Source: Micractinium sp. NFX-FRZ (Eukaryota; Chlorophyta; Trebouxiophyceae; Chlorellales; Chlorellaceae). From it: a stretch of 64,000 bases of DNA. Every line of letters begins with the position of its first letter. The stretch's first letter is position 1. Below, piece by piece: positions 22,601-31,272 of the stretch. The translations under genes and the position numbers were made by a program. The notes under the pieces were generated by a model that was given only the letters and a program-made list of their open reading frames with translations, was not told the DNA's origin and did not search any database. The stretch spans positions 11,293 through 75,292 of the forward strand of contig JAPTJF010000042.1 in the NCBI GenBank assembly GCA_029339195.1, read 5' to 3'.

Positions 22601-23174
22601 GGCAAGCCAACGAGACACGGCAGAGAGAGTTGCCCTTCGGCTTGAATCATGCGTGAAGCACATGTGAAGCACATGTGATAAGGAGGGCATGCAGGCAGTG
22701 TGCTTGCATGGCGGCTGGCCGGTGGGCATGCAGGCAGCGTCTGGGGGGTCCAGCTCTGCACCAGCGCACCCACCCACAACAACCCAATACCCTTGGTCTC
22801 CCCTGCCCCACCTGCTGCCTGCTGGTTCGGTGTCAAAGGACCGTGTCTGCGTCACCTTGAGCACCACTACTGCTGGCACAACTGCATCTAGTGTCTTCCT
22901 CCATGCATCGCTAGCCACCTGGGTCACACGGAGGCAGCGGCGGCGGAGGGCCCTGTGCACTGGGCACACAGTGCGGCACCGGCGGCGGCGGCGGGCAGGC
23001 GGTAGCTGTGACAGGAGCTGTGCAGAGGTGCCAGCCCGGGCGGCCAGCGGATTCCGGTGCGCCTCCCGCCACTCAGGGGTTCACCTCTTGGGTCTCCACG
23101 CCGTTCAGATCGGTCTCTAAAGAGGCCACTCTGTGGAGCTTGTCTGCCAGGCCCTCCGCTCCGGCAGCCGCCAT
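10615..23174 (-). CDS. DEG7: DEG7-type serine protease with PDZ domains
   Basis: Thirty-two exons: 23174-23085, 22918-22812, 22582-22512, 22082-22011, 21505-21372, 20892-20787, 20558-20416, 20105-20016, 19847-19769, 19479-19379, 19075-19012, 18686-18606, 18385-18275, 18062-17962, 17800-17706, 17213-16680, 16519-16443, 16236-16174, 15910-15777, 15482-15397, 15128-15042, 14733-14678, 14312-14223, 13983-13694, 13483-13379, 13036-12696, 12280-12217, 11974-11878, 11597-11571, 11320-11205, 10931-10896, 10683-10615. Product 1238 aa; Arabidopsis DEG7 is about 1100. The first trypsin domain keeps the triad: His85 (TNRHVV), Asp116 (VHDFGF), Ser200 (GGSSGSP). A PDZ domain ([13 protein letters not shown]) and a PDZ-like module follow. 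The second protease domain is degenerate (VDRNT in place of the His motif), as in plant DEG7. Two more PDZ modules close the protein. Low-complexity insertions (Ala/Gly-rich exon 16, poly-Gln in exon 24) explain the extra length. The start ATG at 23174 is inferred from the exon 1 phase. Confidence 0.93.
12297..12677. mobile_element. Terminal-inverted-repeat element filling a DEG7 intron
   Basis: The left end (12297-12318) and right end (12656-12677) are perfect reverse complements over CCCACTAAAGTGAAGG and extend to 22 bp with one mismatch. The interior has no coding capacity, so this is MITE-like. The host intron runs 12281-12695, leaving only 16-18 nt between each terminal repeat and its exon. 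No clear target-site duplication was found. An introner-like origin is inferred. Confidence 0.55.
12471..12506 (-). repeat. Second copy of the dispersed CCGTGGAC...AAATGTAATTGAT motif
   Basis: This lies inside the inverted-repeat element and matches the motif at 6810-6850 in another gene's intron. Presence in both suggests that the two introns contain related elements, although no terminal repeats are seen at the first site. Confidence 0.4.
14748..14765 (+). repeat. Poly-G run of 18 in a DEG7 intron
   Basis: On the coding strand this is poly-C and lies shortly upstream of the exon 22 acceptor, where it may act as the pyrimidine tract. A similar 16-G run is at 6020-6035 in an oxidoreductase intron. 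Confidence 0.7.
16578..16605 (-). repeat. Copy of exon 17 acceptor-side sequence in DEG7
   Basis: The + strand string GGGATCTCCA-GTCCACCAGGGCC found in exon 17 (about 16487-16510) is repeated about 90 bp away inside the adjacent intron 16. The copy keeps coding-like sequence but lacks a good acceptor. Confidence 0.65.
18963..18980 (+). repeat. Interstitial telomeric repeat (TTTAGGG)n in a DEG7 intron
   Basis: Two full TTTAGGG units with a leading GGG and a trailing T lie in the intron between exons 11 and 12 of DEG7, about 32 nt from the exon 11 donor. TTTAGGG is the telomere unit of land plants and many chlorophytes. Such a short array usually reflects break repair or chance. Confidence 0.6.
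19254..19275 (-). repeat. Copy of exon 11 start in DEG7 intron 10
   Basis: The + strand string CTCGCCTTGCAGCC, present at the start of exon 11 (about 19056-19070), recurs here about 200 bp away in the adjoining intron. Surrounding bases are partly alike. Confidence 0.45.
21023..21065 (+). repeat. Minisatellite of GAGATGCTGC units in a DEG7 intron
   Basis: Three perfect or near-perfect repeats of about 11 bp lie in intron 5 of DEG7, next to the duplicated donor fragments. No function is inferred. Confidence 0.6.
21077..21412 (-). repeat. Three copies of the exon 5 donor border in DEG7
   Basis: The real exon 5 end (donor at 21371-21370) encodes [10 protein letters not shown]. Copies in intron 5 lie at about 21262-21303 and 21077-21112. 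In reading sense they would encode close variants such as RVVGDDSG. Spacing is about 110 and 185 bp. Confidence 0.75.
21865..21985 (+). repeat. Minisatellite of about 34-bp units in DEG7 intron 4
   Basis: The unit contains CTACCAACTACCACC and ATCAGCACACAACGTG and is repeated about three times with a degenerate fourth. It lies immediately downstream of exon 4 in transcript sense. Confidence 0.65.
22028..22318 (-). repeat. Three copies of the exon 4 acceptor border in DEG7
   Basis: The real exon 4 start (22082) lies in a block that includes CGGTTCAGAAAGATGGCC and CCACCACGGGGCCTGCA on the + strand. Diverged copies lie at about 22143-22206 and 22268-22318, both in intron 3 and about 115-120 bp apart. 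Each keeps an AG acceptor followed by GGCCCC, so there are three potential acceptors in series. Confidence 0.8.
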
Positions 23175-23471
23175 ATTGGAGCAGCGCTGGGAGCCTCAGG
23201 CCGAAAGGAAGGACGCAAATAAAGCCAATTGCGATGAATGTGGGCCAGGGCAGGTGCATGCAGAGGGGTTTCTATCGCCAGCTTGTTGCGGAAGAGGCGG
23301 AGACCAATGCCCGCTGTTTCGATCTCAATGATCGCTCCTGCCAATTGCTCGATCGCTAGTTGTGAAGCCTGACACACGCACTTGCCGACAGCCTGAACCC
23401 CAGTGCGCTCTCGCCGGCCTGCTCCCGCGCGCCCACCTGAGGGGTGCCCGGCCGATCCAGGAGGCACAGTG
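23175..23471. promoter_or_regulatory. Bidirectional promoter between DEG7 and BolA
   Basis: The two start codons, 23174 on the minus strand and 23472 on the plus strand, are 297 bp apart, so both promoters and both 5' UTRs must fit here. No TATA-like element stands out. Confidence 0.6.
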
Positions 23472-24850
23472 ATGCTACGGTTGCTTGGGAAGCAGACACG
23501 CCTGATGTCAGCAGCGGCGGCGGCGGGAGCGGCGGCAGGCGGGCGGGCGGGCCCCATTGCGACCTCCATGCAGCTCAAGCTGACGGTGCGCTGGGGCTGG
23601 CAGGAGGGGGAAGTCAATATTTGTCGGGGTCAGCCTGTCAGGCAGAATGTGCTTGCGTGCATCGAGGAGGGGCGGTAGTGCTGCTTTGGTGACGTGCGGG
23701 AGAGGCAGTCAATAGCATGGGGCACCTGGCAGCAGGCCGGGGGCTGCCCAGGCCGCCTGGAGCACGGTCGCCTCCTCCGGGGGCCCACGGCATGCACTTG
23801 CGCGGCACCGTGCACCAGGAGCCGAGGGGCAGTCACAGTGCGGGCCGGTGTTTGGCGTAGCACAGGTGCATGCATGGCTTGGGTGCATACTGCAGGCGCA
23901 TTCCGTGCATCTTTTCACACCACCGCACTCCAGAGCATCGCTTTCCTATGATTAATGTCAACCACCAAGTCGTTTCCGTGCTTGCGTGCCAGGAGGCGCT
24001 GGCTCCCGTGAGCCTCTCCGTCGTCAACGAGTCGCACAAGCATGCCGGGCACTCGGGAAACCCCAGCGGCGCGCCCGATGCCGAGACGCACTTCAGGCAA
24101 GCTCTGCTGGATTGTGTGAGATTGTGTGACTTTGGCACCCTCTGCCCCTGGCAGCTCTCCCCTCCCGCCAGCCTGGCTATCAGCCGCCTCTGACACGCCC
24201 TCTGGCTGCTGCTGTGCCCATCCCTGCCTCCGTCTGCCTGCCGCCTCGCTGCCCCGCCTCCCCCTGCCGGCTGTGCTCAGCGCCTGTCCAGCTCCCCCCT
24301 CAAGCTCCCCTGCCTCTCACCACTGCCCCCCTCTGTGTGTGCTCCAGGGTGGATGTGGTGAGCACTGCGTTCGAGGGGAAGAATTCGGTGGCGCGGCACC
24401 GCATGATCTACCAGCTGCTGCAGGCAAGGCGGGGGGGGGGCGCCTCGTGGGGGTGTGTGAGGGAATGTGTGAGGGAATCGTGCTTGATTTGAGGAGGAGG
24501 GATCTGGGTTGAAGGTGTGAGGTGAAATAGTGAAGGCTGCTTGGGGAGATGAAGGGCGCCAGGGGGGCTGCAGAGGAGAGCGGCAGGCTGGTCGGTCAGC
24601 AAAGAGGGAGGCAGTGCCGGAGGCTCTGTTGCCTGGCACCTGTGCCTGGCTCATCCCTCACCCCCAGTGGGGCACATGTGTGATCTGCAAGGGCTCCTCC
24701 ATGCCGGTGAGGCCGTGGACTGGTGACTGACAGCCAGCTGCCGCTGATGCCATTGTTGTGGTTTGATACCATGAACTGCAGGCAGAGATTGATGCCGGGG
24801 TGCACGCGCTGGCGCTCAAGACCAAGACGCCGGGGGAGGCTGGCCAGTAG
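23472..24850 (+). CDS. BolA family protein (BOLA1-like)
   Basis: Four exons: 23472-23585, 23993-24096, 24348-24423, 24782-24850 (stop TAG), 120 aa. The N-terminus (MLRLLGKQTRLMSA, Ala/Gly-rich) looks like a short organelle-targeting leader. The mature part is canonical BolA: GPIATSMQLKLT, then SVVNESHKHAGHSG, ETHFRVDVVS, FEGKNSVARHRMIYQLL, and VHALALKTKTP at the end. BolA proteins partner monothiol glutaredoxins in Fe-S trafficking. The form resembles mitochondrial BOLA1, but the compartment is inferred. Introns 2 and 3 both start with GC, not GT: CACTTCAG|GCAAGC and CTGCAG|GCAAGG. The peptide they join is exactly what the family predicts, so these donors are well supported. The gene is divergent from DEG7 and convergent with the AGPase gene. 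Confidence 0.93.
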
Positions 24851-25704
24851 CTCATGGCATGGCCGGGTGGCCTGACGTCACTTGCCACGTCAGCACACCA
24901 GCCGTCCCCCGAGATTGCGCTCTTCCTGCCCTGAACCCGCAAGCCACTCCTATCACCTAGGAGGCAGTTATCCCCAGCAAACGCTCTGCCTGCTCTGCCC
25001 CCCGCTCTTCCCCTCTTGCCACGCATGCCTCCCCCCTCCCCTCTCCTCCTCTGAGCGTCTCTCTTTGCACCCCGCCAGCCCGCCCCCTGCTCCTTCTCTG
25101 GTCGCTGTTGGCACCTCCTGCTTCGCTCGGCGGGGGGTTGTTGTTACAGCGAGTGAGTGTGTGCGTAAGTGAGGGTGTGTAGCGCTCGGCAAAACTCTGT
25201 GCTCCCCACTGATGGGAGGCACACAACACGGCGCGGCAGGGGGGTCGCCAAGGTGGCGCAACGGAGGGAAGGAACAATCGGCAAACGACGACAACAGCAA
25301 GAGGCATGCAGCACAGAGGGGCAACAGTACGGGGAATCAGTGGGGGGCAGGGATGCGGGCAGGAGGAAGAGGGGACGCGTTCATTCTGTGCCAGTCCGGC
25401 TCCCTTCTTCTCGGGGCAAGCTGCTGTGAAAGCGCAAAAACGAGGGGCGGCCGGGTGGGGGGACAGAAGTGCACAGCTGCAAGTGGCAGCAAAGGGAATT
25501 CGCTTGGCGCCGCCACGCCAGGTGGGGCAGCTGGCCGCAACAATAAGGGTGCCCCCCCCCCCGCTGCCGGGCCGGCGCAAATCAAAGGGCGGGGCTGCGG
25601 GGCGCGGCCGGGGGAAATGAAACCAGGTGGGCTTGCGCACACACGCCACTCTTTGCTGGCGCAGCGCTGCCAGCTCAGCTCTGGCAGCTCAGCACGCTGC
25701 CAGC
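24851..25704. other. Convergent intergenic region, BolA and AGPase 3' flanks
   Basis: No exon with family similarity is visible. A minus-strand TGTAA at 25148-25144, in the context GTTGTTACAGCGA on the + strand, is the likely AGPase poly(A) signal. The same string occurs near 58140 past the second GCC gene. No + strand TGTAA for BolA was noticed. Confidence 0.6.
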
Positions 25705-28700
25705 TCAGATGACGGTGCCAGGGGCGATGGTCTGGTTGCGCAGCACCACCACGATTCCGCTGCGGATGAAGTAGCCCTCCTCCTCACGCGCAGCCTCCTG
25801 CACGCCCTCCCTGCAGCGCACGCAGAGCGGGGGGAGGGAGAGCGGGCGAGTGTTGGTCAGCACCAGGCACGGCAGAATGGGGAGATGAGGAGCTCCACCC
25901 TGCGGGCAGCTTCCTTCCCGCCCTCTCGCTTGGCTCCACCCTTGCACAGCGGCGGGCACGGCGTCCCTGCTGCCACCGACCCTGCACCCCAGGAAACATG
26001 CACCCCTGCCCCGCATCCCACGACACCGCCACCTTCATTGGAGAAGGGACACAACCACGAAACCACCACCACAAGGTGCCCCGCGCTCACTTGTTGATGA
26101 TCTGCACGCTGCCCTAACCTTCCAAGACGCACCCGTCCATGAAAAGGGGGCACCACACCACCACCACACTACCGCCCCACCCGCAACCCTGCCCGCGCGC
26201 TCACTTGTTGATGATCTGCACGTTGTCTCCGATGCGCGCGTTCTTGTCGATGATGGCGTTGCGCAGGGTGGAGCCGGCGCCGATGCCCATGGGCACGCCG
26301 CCCGCCGCCAGCAGCGCCTCCCGCTGTGCGTCGCTCTCGTAGTAGTCGCACCCCATGATCATGGCGTCCTGCGGGGGCGGCAAGGTGCGGAAATGGGTGG
26401 GGCTCGCTTTCTGATTCATTTCAAGGTAGTAAAATGGTGGTCGCAGCCCGTGGTCCTGGCGTCCTGCGGCAGCGACAAGGCGGGAAGACAAGGGAGGTAG
26501 CTTTTTAGTCAAAGTTTCCAGGTAGGCACGGATGTGGCAGCCTCATAATACGCAGCCCGTGATCATGGCGTCCCACGGCAGCCACAAGGTGGGAAGACAA
26601 GGGAGGTCGTTTCAAAGAAAGCAAGGCCCCAAAATGAGCGTGCACGATGCAGCCAGCGTGTGCGCAGCCCCCCGGTTGCACCACCAACTCCCCAGACCCG
26701 CAGCCGGCACCTTGGTTACTAGCCAAGGACAGCTCTCGGCGCACCTGGATGGTGACGTCCTTGTTGATGCGTGAGCGCAGGCCGATGATGGCGTGGTTGA
26801 CGGTGCACTCCTGCAGGTAGGCGCCGTGGCTCACAATCGCGTCCGTCAGCTGGCTCTTGATCACCTGCAGGGTGTGTGTGAGCAAGCAGGGGGGGAGGGA
26901 GGGGGACGGGAGGAGTGAGGGGTGAGGAAGGCTGTGCGCCATGAGAGAGGAAGGCGAAGACTGGGCCCCATGCATGTAGGCCCAGGGCTCAGGGGCAGCA
27001 GCGGTGTGAGCGGAAGCACCGGGGCCAGCAGGTGCCGTGTGTGCACGCTGCCTCGCAGCAGGCAGGCGGGCGGGCATACGGGCAAGCATGCAGGCAGGCA
27101 GGGCAGGCAGGCAGGCGGGTGGGGGCTGTGTGTCGTGCGCGCGTACCTTGGCGGGGGGCAGGAAGCGTGGGCTGGTGTAGATGGGGCCCTGGGGGTCGTG
27201 GAACTGGAAGTTGGGGGGCTGCAGGGGGGAGGGGGGGAGGGGGGAGGGAGAGGCGACAATATTCACAACTGCACCCTGGTGTGTGTGGCCCGGCCGACAC
27301 GGCTGCCTGGCCCAAGGCCCACCCATCCAGTACCCGCTCCTGAGCCCCCAGCGCTGACCGAGCAACCTCCTTGCTGCCCTGCCGTGATGCTCACGTTGTG
27401 CGTCAGCGCCAGGTTGGCGTTGAAGAAGGACTCGATGGTGCCGATGTCCTCCCAATACCCGTTGAACAGGTAGGCCTGCACCTTGTGGTCCTTGGCCGCC
27501 TGGGGGATGATCTCGCCGCCAAAGTCGTGGCTCTGCTTGTTCTGCAGGCCATAAAACGTTGCAGGGAAAGCATGGGAGGAACCATGAAAGTTGTGTACTG
27601 AACAATGGCGAGAGGCGGAAAACCCCCGCCACCAGCTGTGCCTTCAATGCTCCCTTGTCACACCCCGGGAAGGCTGGCGACAGTACGCTGAGAAGGCTTG
27701 GTCACAGTACAGGCAGGAGTACAAGGGGAGGGGCGAGAAGCGGTACAGGGGGGGAGGGGAGGGGGCACCCACCTCTTCCAGCAGGTCGAGCATAAGTGCT
27801 GCCCCACAACCTGTCGTCCCCCGCCACCCGCAGTGCCTGCCGTGGTTTTTGTCCCAAGACACACAGCAGGAGCAGCACCCACCTCGTCCAGCAGGTCGAG
27901 CATGAGGCTCTTCTTGAACACGTAGATGCCCATGGAGGCGATGAACGCCTGCTGCTTGGCCGCCTCGGGGGACAGGCCTGCACAGGCCATCGAATGAATG
28001 AATGAATGAGGGTTGAGTTGATAGGTTGGTACAACAGACTTTTGAAAGAACTAGGAAACAGGTGGGAGGAAACAGCAGCAGCAGCAGCAGCAGCAGCACG
28101 TATGACGTTGTGCCAGGCGGGACCTCGCTGCCCCGCCGCCTCACCCAGCAGCCCAGCAGCAGCCGCCATGCGCCGCCACACACCCTTGCCCCCGCCCTTG
28201 CGCCGCCTCCCCAGCAGCAGCCACCGTGCGTCGCCACTCACAACCCTCTCCCCCCACCCCACCCCAACCCTGCTCAGCCCCCACCCCCCCACCCCACCCA
28301 CACACAGTCTGCTCACCCAGCACGGTTGTGTCCACCCGCATCTTCTCCAGCGCCTCCCCCTTGGGCTTCTCAGCAAACTCAATGATGCGGCCGTCGGCGT
28401 CGATCTTCATGAGGCCAAAGTCGGAGGCGCGGGTGGCGTCGACGGGCAGGCAGCCGATGGTGACGTCGGCGCCGGTGGCGCGGTGGTGGTCCACAAACTG
28501 ACCGGCGCAGGAGAGGGAGGGGGAGGCAGGGAGGGGGAGGCGGGAGAGTGTCGAACGGGAGGCGAGGTTGGGTAAAATGGGGCGGCTGCGCTCCACGCGC
28601 ACGGGAGGTGGGGCGTGCACCAGAGTGCATGCGCTGTGCCGGGCGTGAGGTAAGTGCATTGCGGCGCGTCAGGCCGGGCACCGTGCGGCAGCAACTCATG

Positions 28701-30980
28701 CACCTCACCCCCGCAGCACCACAGTGGTGCCACCAAGCAGTGCAGTACAGCTGCCCCGTACCTTCATGTAGTCCATGCGGTACAGGTGGTCCCCCGACAG
28801 AATCACAATGTCCTCCACGTTGCGGTTCTTGATGTCGCGGAACAGCCAGGCGTACTGGCGCACGGCGTCCGCGGTGCCCTGCATGTGCCAGCGATTGGAA
28901 GGGAGGAATGCATGATTGTTGGTAAGGGCGGAAGGCGGCACCAGTGGTGCACTGCGGCGATAACTGATGGGAGGGCGGAAGGGGAGCGAGTTCAAGAGTG
29001 CGAGCGCACGGCGCTGGCACAGCACCCGCGCGGCGCCCTGAACGACATGTTGTGTGTGTGGGTGCTGTGCCGGATGCACACGGTGCGGGTGCGACGTCAC
29101 GGCATGCCTTGTGCAACATGTCCCTCAGCACTTCATACGACCGACCCTACCCATCAAGAGTTACTTCAATTGTCAATCCGAACCTGCCGCATCCCCAGCA
29201 GGAGCGCCTGCATTCTCGTCGTAACACCCGCCCCTGTTTGCGCCCCTTCCCCTTCCCTCATCCAACACTGCTGGCGGCCCCTCTCCCCCACCCACCGCCG
29301 CAGCTGGCACTGCCATGCCCCCGTGCTCAGCACGCTATGCCCCCTGCCCTCCCTTTCCCTCCCCTCCCTGCCCACCTGGAACCACTCCTTGTCGGTGGGC
29401 GTCTGCGTGGCGGCCAGCACCTCAACAAAACCCTCGCCGCCGAAACGCACGCCACTGGCGCCAAAGCTGCAGGAGCAGATACACACAGGCAGAAAGCAGG
29501 GTTGGGTTGGCACAACGGGATGGGCGGGGAGGTGCACCAGCGTGGCACAGCGTGGCACATGGCGGGCCAGCGCAGCGGCAGCGCCCAGGCGGTTGACATT
29601 GCACTGGTCCTGTTCTATCAGTCCTCCGCACCGGCTTCTGTGCTGGCCGCACCCTTGCCGCTGTACCCTCTGCACTTGTCACTGCAATACTCCCATGCTG
29701 CGCCCCTGCCCACCAGCCTGCCCCGCCCGCCCCGTGGGCGCCCGCGCGCCCGCCCCCCTTACTTGTAAGTGCGCGCCAGGTGGCGGTTGAGCGAGGTGGA
29801 GTTGAACTGGGTGAGGATGTAGATCTTGGACATGCCGCTGTTGATGCAGTTGCTCATGGGCACATCAATCTGCACAAGGAGGTGGGGGGCAGGCGAGCAA
29901 CCTCTTGGACGGTTTCAGGGGGGAGATTTCTAGGGTGGAAAAATCTGCGAGCACAGTGCTCTGTATCTCGGGCAAGCGAGCAAGCAACATGAGCGATTTG
30001 GTATGCGAGTATACTTTTTTCTCGATCACTGCACTTGAGGGCTGAAGCCAAGGCAGTGGAAAGGTGGATGGAAGACACGGGCTCAAGCTGCCGGGAGCAA
30101 GGTGCGGCGCCATGCAAGGGCGGCAAGCGCCGGGACTGGTGGCTGCATCAACGCTTGCTCCCAGCTGCCTGCCTGCCTGCTCTGCCCCAACTGGCTGCCC
30201 TGGCTGCTGATCCTGGCAGCCTGTGGCCCTAGCTGCCCCAGCCGCCCACCCTGCAGGCCTCATTGTCTGTGAGTCTCACCAGACGGTAGGCTCCGCCGAT
30301 GGGCACAGCGGGCTTAGCGCGGTTCTTTGTGAGCGGGTACAGGCGGGTGCCGGCGCCGCCTCCCAGAATCACGGCTGCACAACGCGTTGGATGCATGGGG
30401 TGGGAGGGTTGAGCGTAGCGTCAAGGGGGGCGTCGCCGGGCGCATGCGCTGCTGCCGCTGGGCACCGCGGCCAACCTGAACACGCGCTGCAGCTGCCGCT
30501 GCATCAGCGCGACGCCGACACAATGCGAGAACCCAATGCGATATGGGCATCGCTGGCCGCCCGGCCCGCCCCCTGAGGCCGCCCTCACCCAGCACGCTGT
30601 TGGTCTGGGAGCGGGAAGTAGTCTCCGCACGATCGGGCGCCGCCACCGCCTGCACCGCCAGCCTGCACCAGCGGGCACCGGGCGCAGGGTGCTGTGTTCA
30701 GCCAGCCGGCGGGCCAGCGGCGGAATCATGGCATGCATTGCAATGTGCAGGGGCTGTCGAGAGCGGTGGCGGCGGGCCGGAGGTCGGGGCAGGTGCCCCA
30801 CCCTCCCCGCCTAGTGGCTCACCCCTGCTGCCTCAACCCGGTGGGTTGACCCGCGGCGCTGGCGGCCTTGTGCTGCACCCTCACGCCCCGCACGCTCTGC
30901 ACGAAGCTGCCGCAGCGCCTGGCGGAGCCAATGCGCGCTGCTGGGGCCGCAGCCCCGGCGATCTTGGCCTGCGCCTGCAT
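25705..30980 (-). CDS. APL: ADP-glucose pyrophosphorylase, large subunit
   Basis: Thirteen exons: 30980-30823, 30662-30589, 30374-30280, 29869-29763, 29466-29376, 28878-28762, 28497-28317, 27977-27883, 27541-27395, 27218-27147, 26864-26745, 26368-26205, 25810-25705 (stop TGA), 508 aa. It makes ADP-glucose from glucose-1-phosphate and ATP, the committed step of plastid starch synthesis, as a heterotetramer with the small subunit. About 70 N-terminal residues rich in Ala, Arg and Ser look like a transit peptide. Signature motifs are [21 protein letters not shown] (residues 82-102, split across the field limit), [10 protein letters not shown] (Asp205 catalytic), FAEKPKGE and the C-terminal left-handed helix repeats ending in [35 protein letters not shown] and LARTYN mark the large-subunit class. 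The Arg and Lys that potato large subunit has lost are kept (Arg88, Lys98), so this subunit may be catalytically competent. Confidence 0.94.
26086..26222 (-). repeat. Duplicated exon 12 donor border in the AGPase gene
   Basis: The real exon 12 end, TCACTTGTTGATGATCTGCA on the + strand (about 26201-26220), is repeated at about 26091-26110 in intron 12 with the same donor. The offset is about 110 bp. Confidence 0.8.
26347..26590 (-). repeat. Three copies of the exon 12 acceptor border in the AGPase gene
   Basis: The acceptor and first codons of exon 12 (about 26347-26380) recur at about 26440-26480 and 26548-26590 inside intron 11. The shared core is GCA-CCC-TG-TC-TGGCGTCC on the + strand. Flanking AAGG-GGGAAGACAAGGGAGGT is shared only by the two outer copies, indicating stepwise duplication at about 93 and 107 bp. 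Confidence 0.8.
27768..27903 (-). repeat. Duplicated exon 8 donor border in the AGPase gene
   Basis: The real exon 8 end (about 27878-27903, + strand CCACCTCGTCCAGCAGGTCG) is copied at about 27768-27793 inside intron 8 with one base changed. The donor is retained. The offset is about 110 bp. Confidence 0.8.
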
Positions 30981-31272
30981 ATCTGTTCTTGGAGGCCACA
31001 ACCGAAAGCCCCGATTGCACAAAGATTGTTGGGACAGCTCCGATCGGCGAATGGCCCATCTGGTGGCGTCCCATCTCACCCCCAAAATGCGTCCTACGTG
31101 GCCGACAGCAAAGGGACACCCAGGAGCGCGACGGCACGCTGGGTGTATTTCGAGCATCAAGAGCGTGCCACACAACATACAGGGGGCCGCACGGCCCAGC
31201 GGGCTCGGCTCCGCAACCCTCGGCTAGTTTCCGACTCTCCTGAGGGCCTACTGCCCCCGCTTTGAGTCGAAA
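30981..31272. promoter_or_regulatory. Bidirectional promoter between AGPase and the kinase
   Basis: Start codons at 30980 (-) and 31273 (+) are 292 bp apart. Both promoters must lie here. No obvious motif was identified. Light-responsive co-control of a starch gene and a plant-type signalling kinase would be a guess. Confidence 0.55.
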
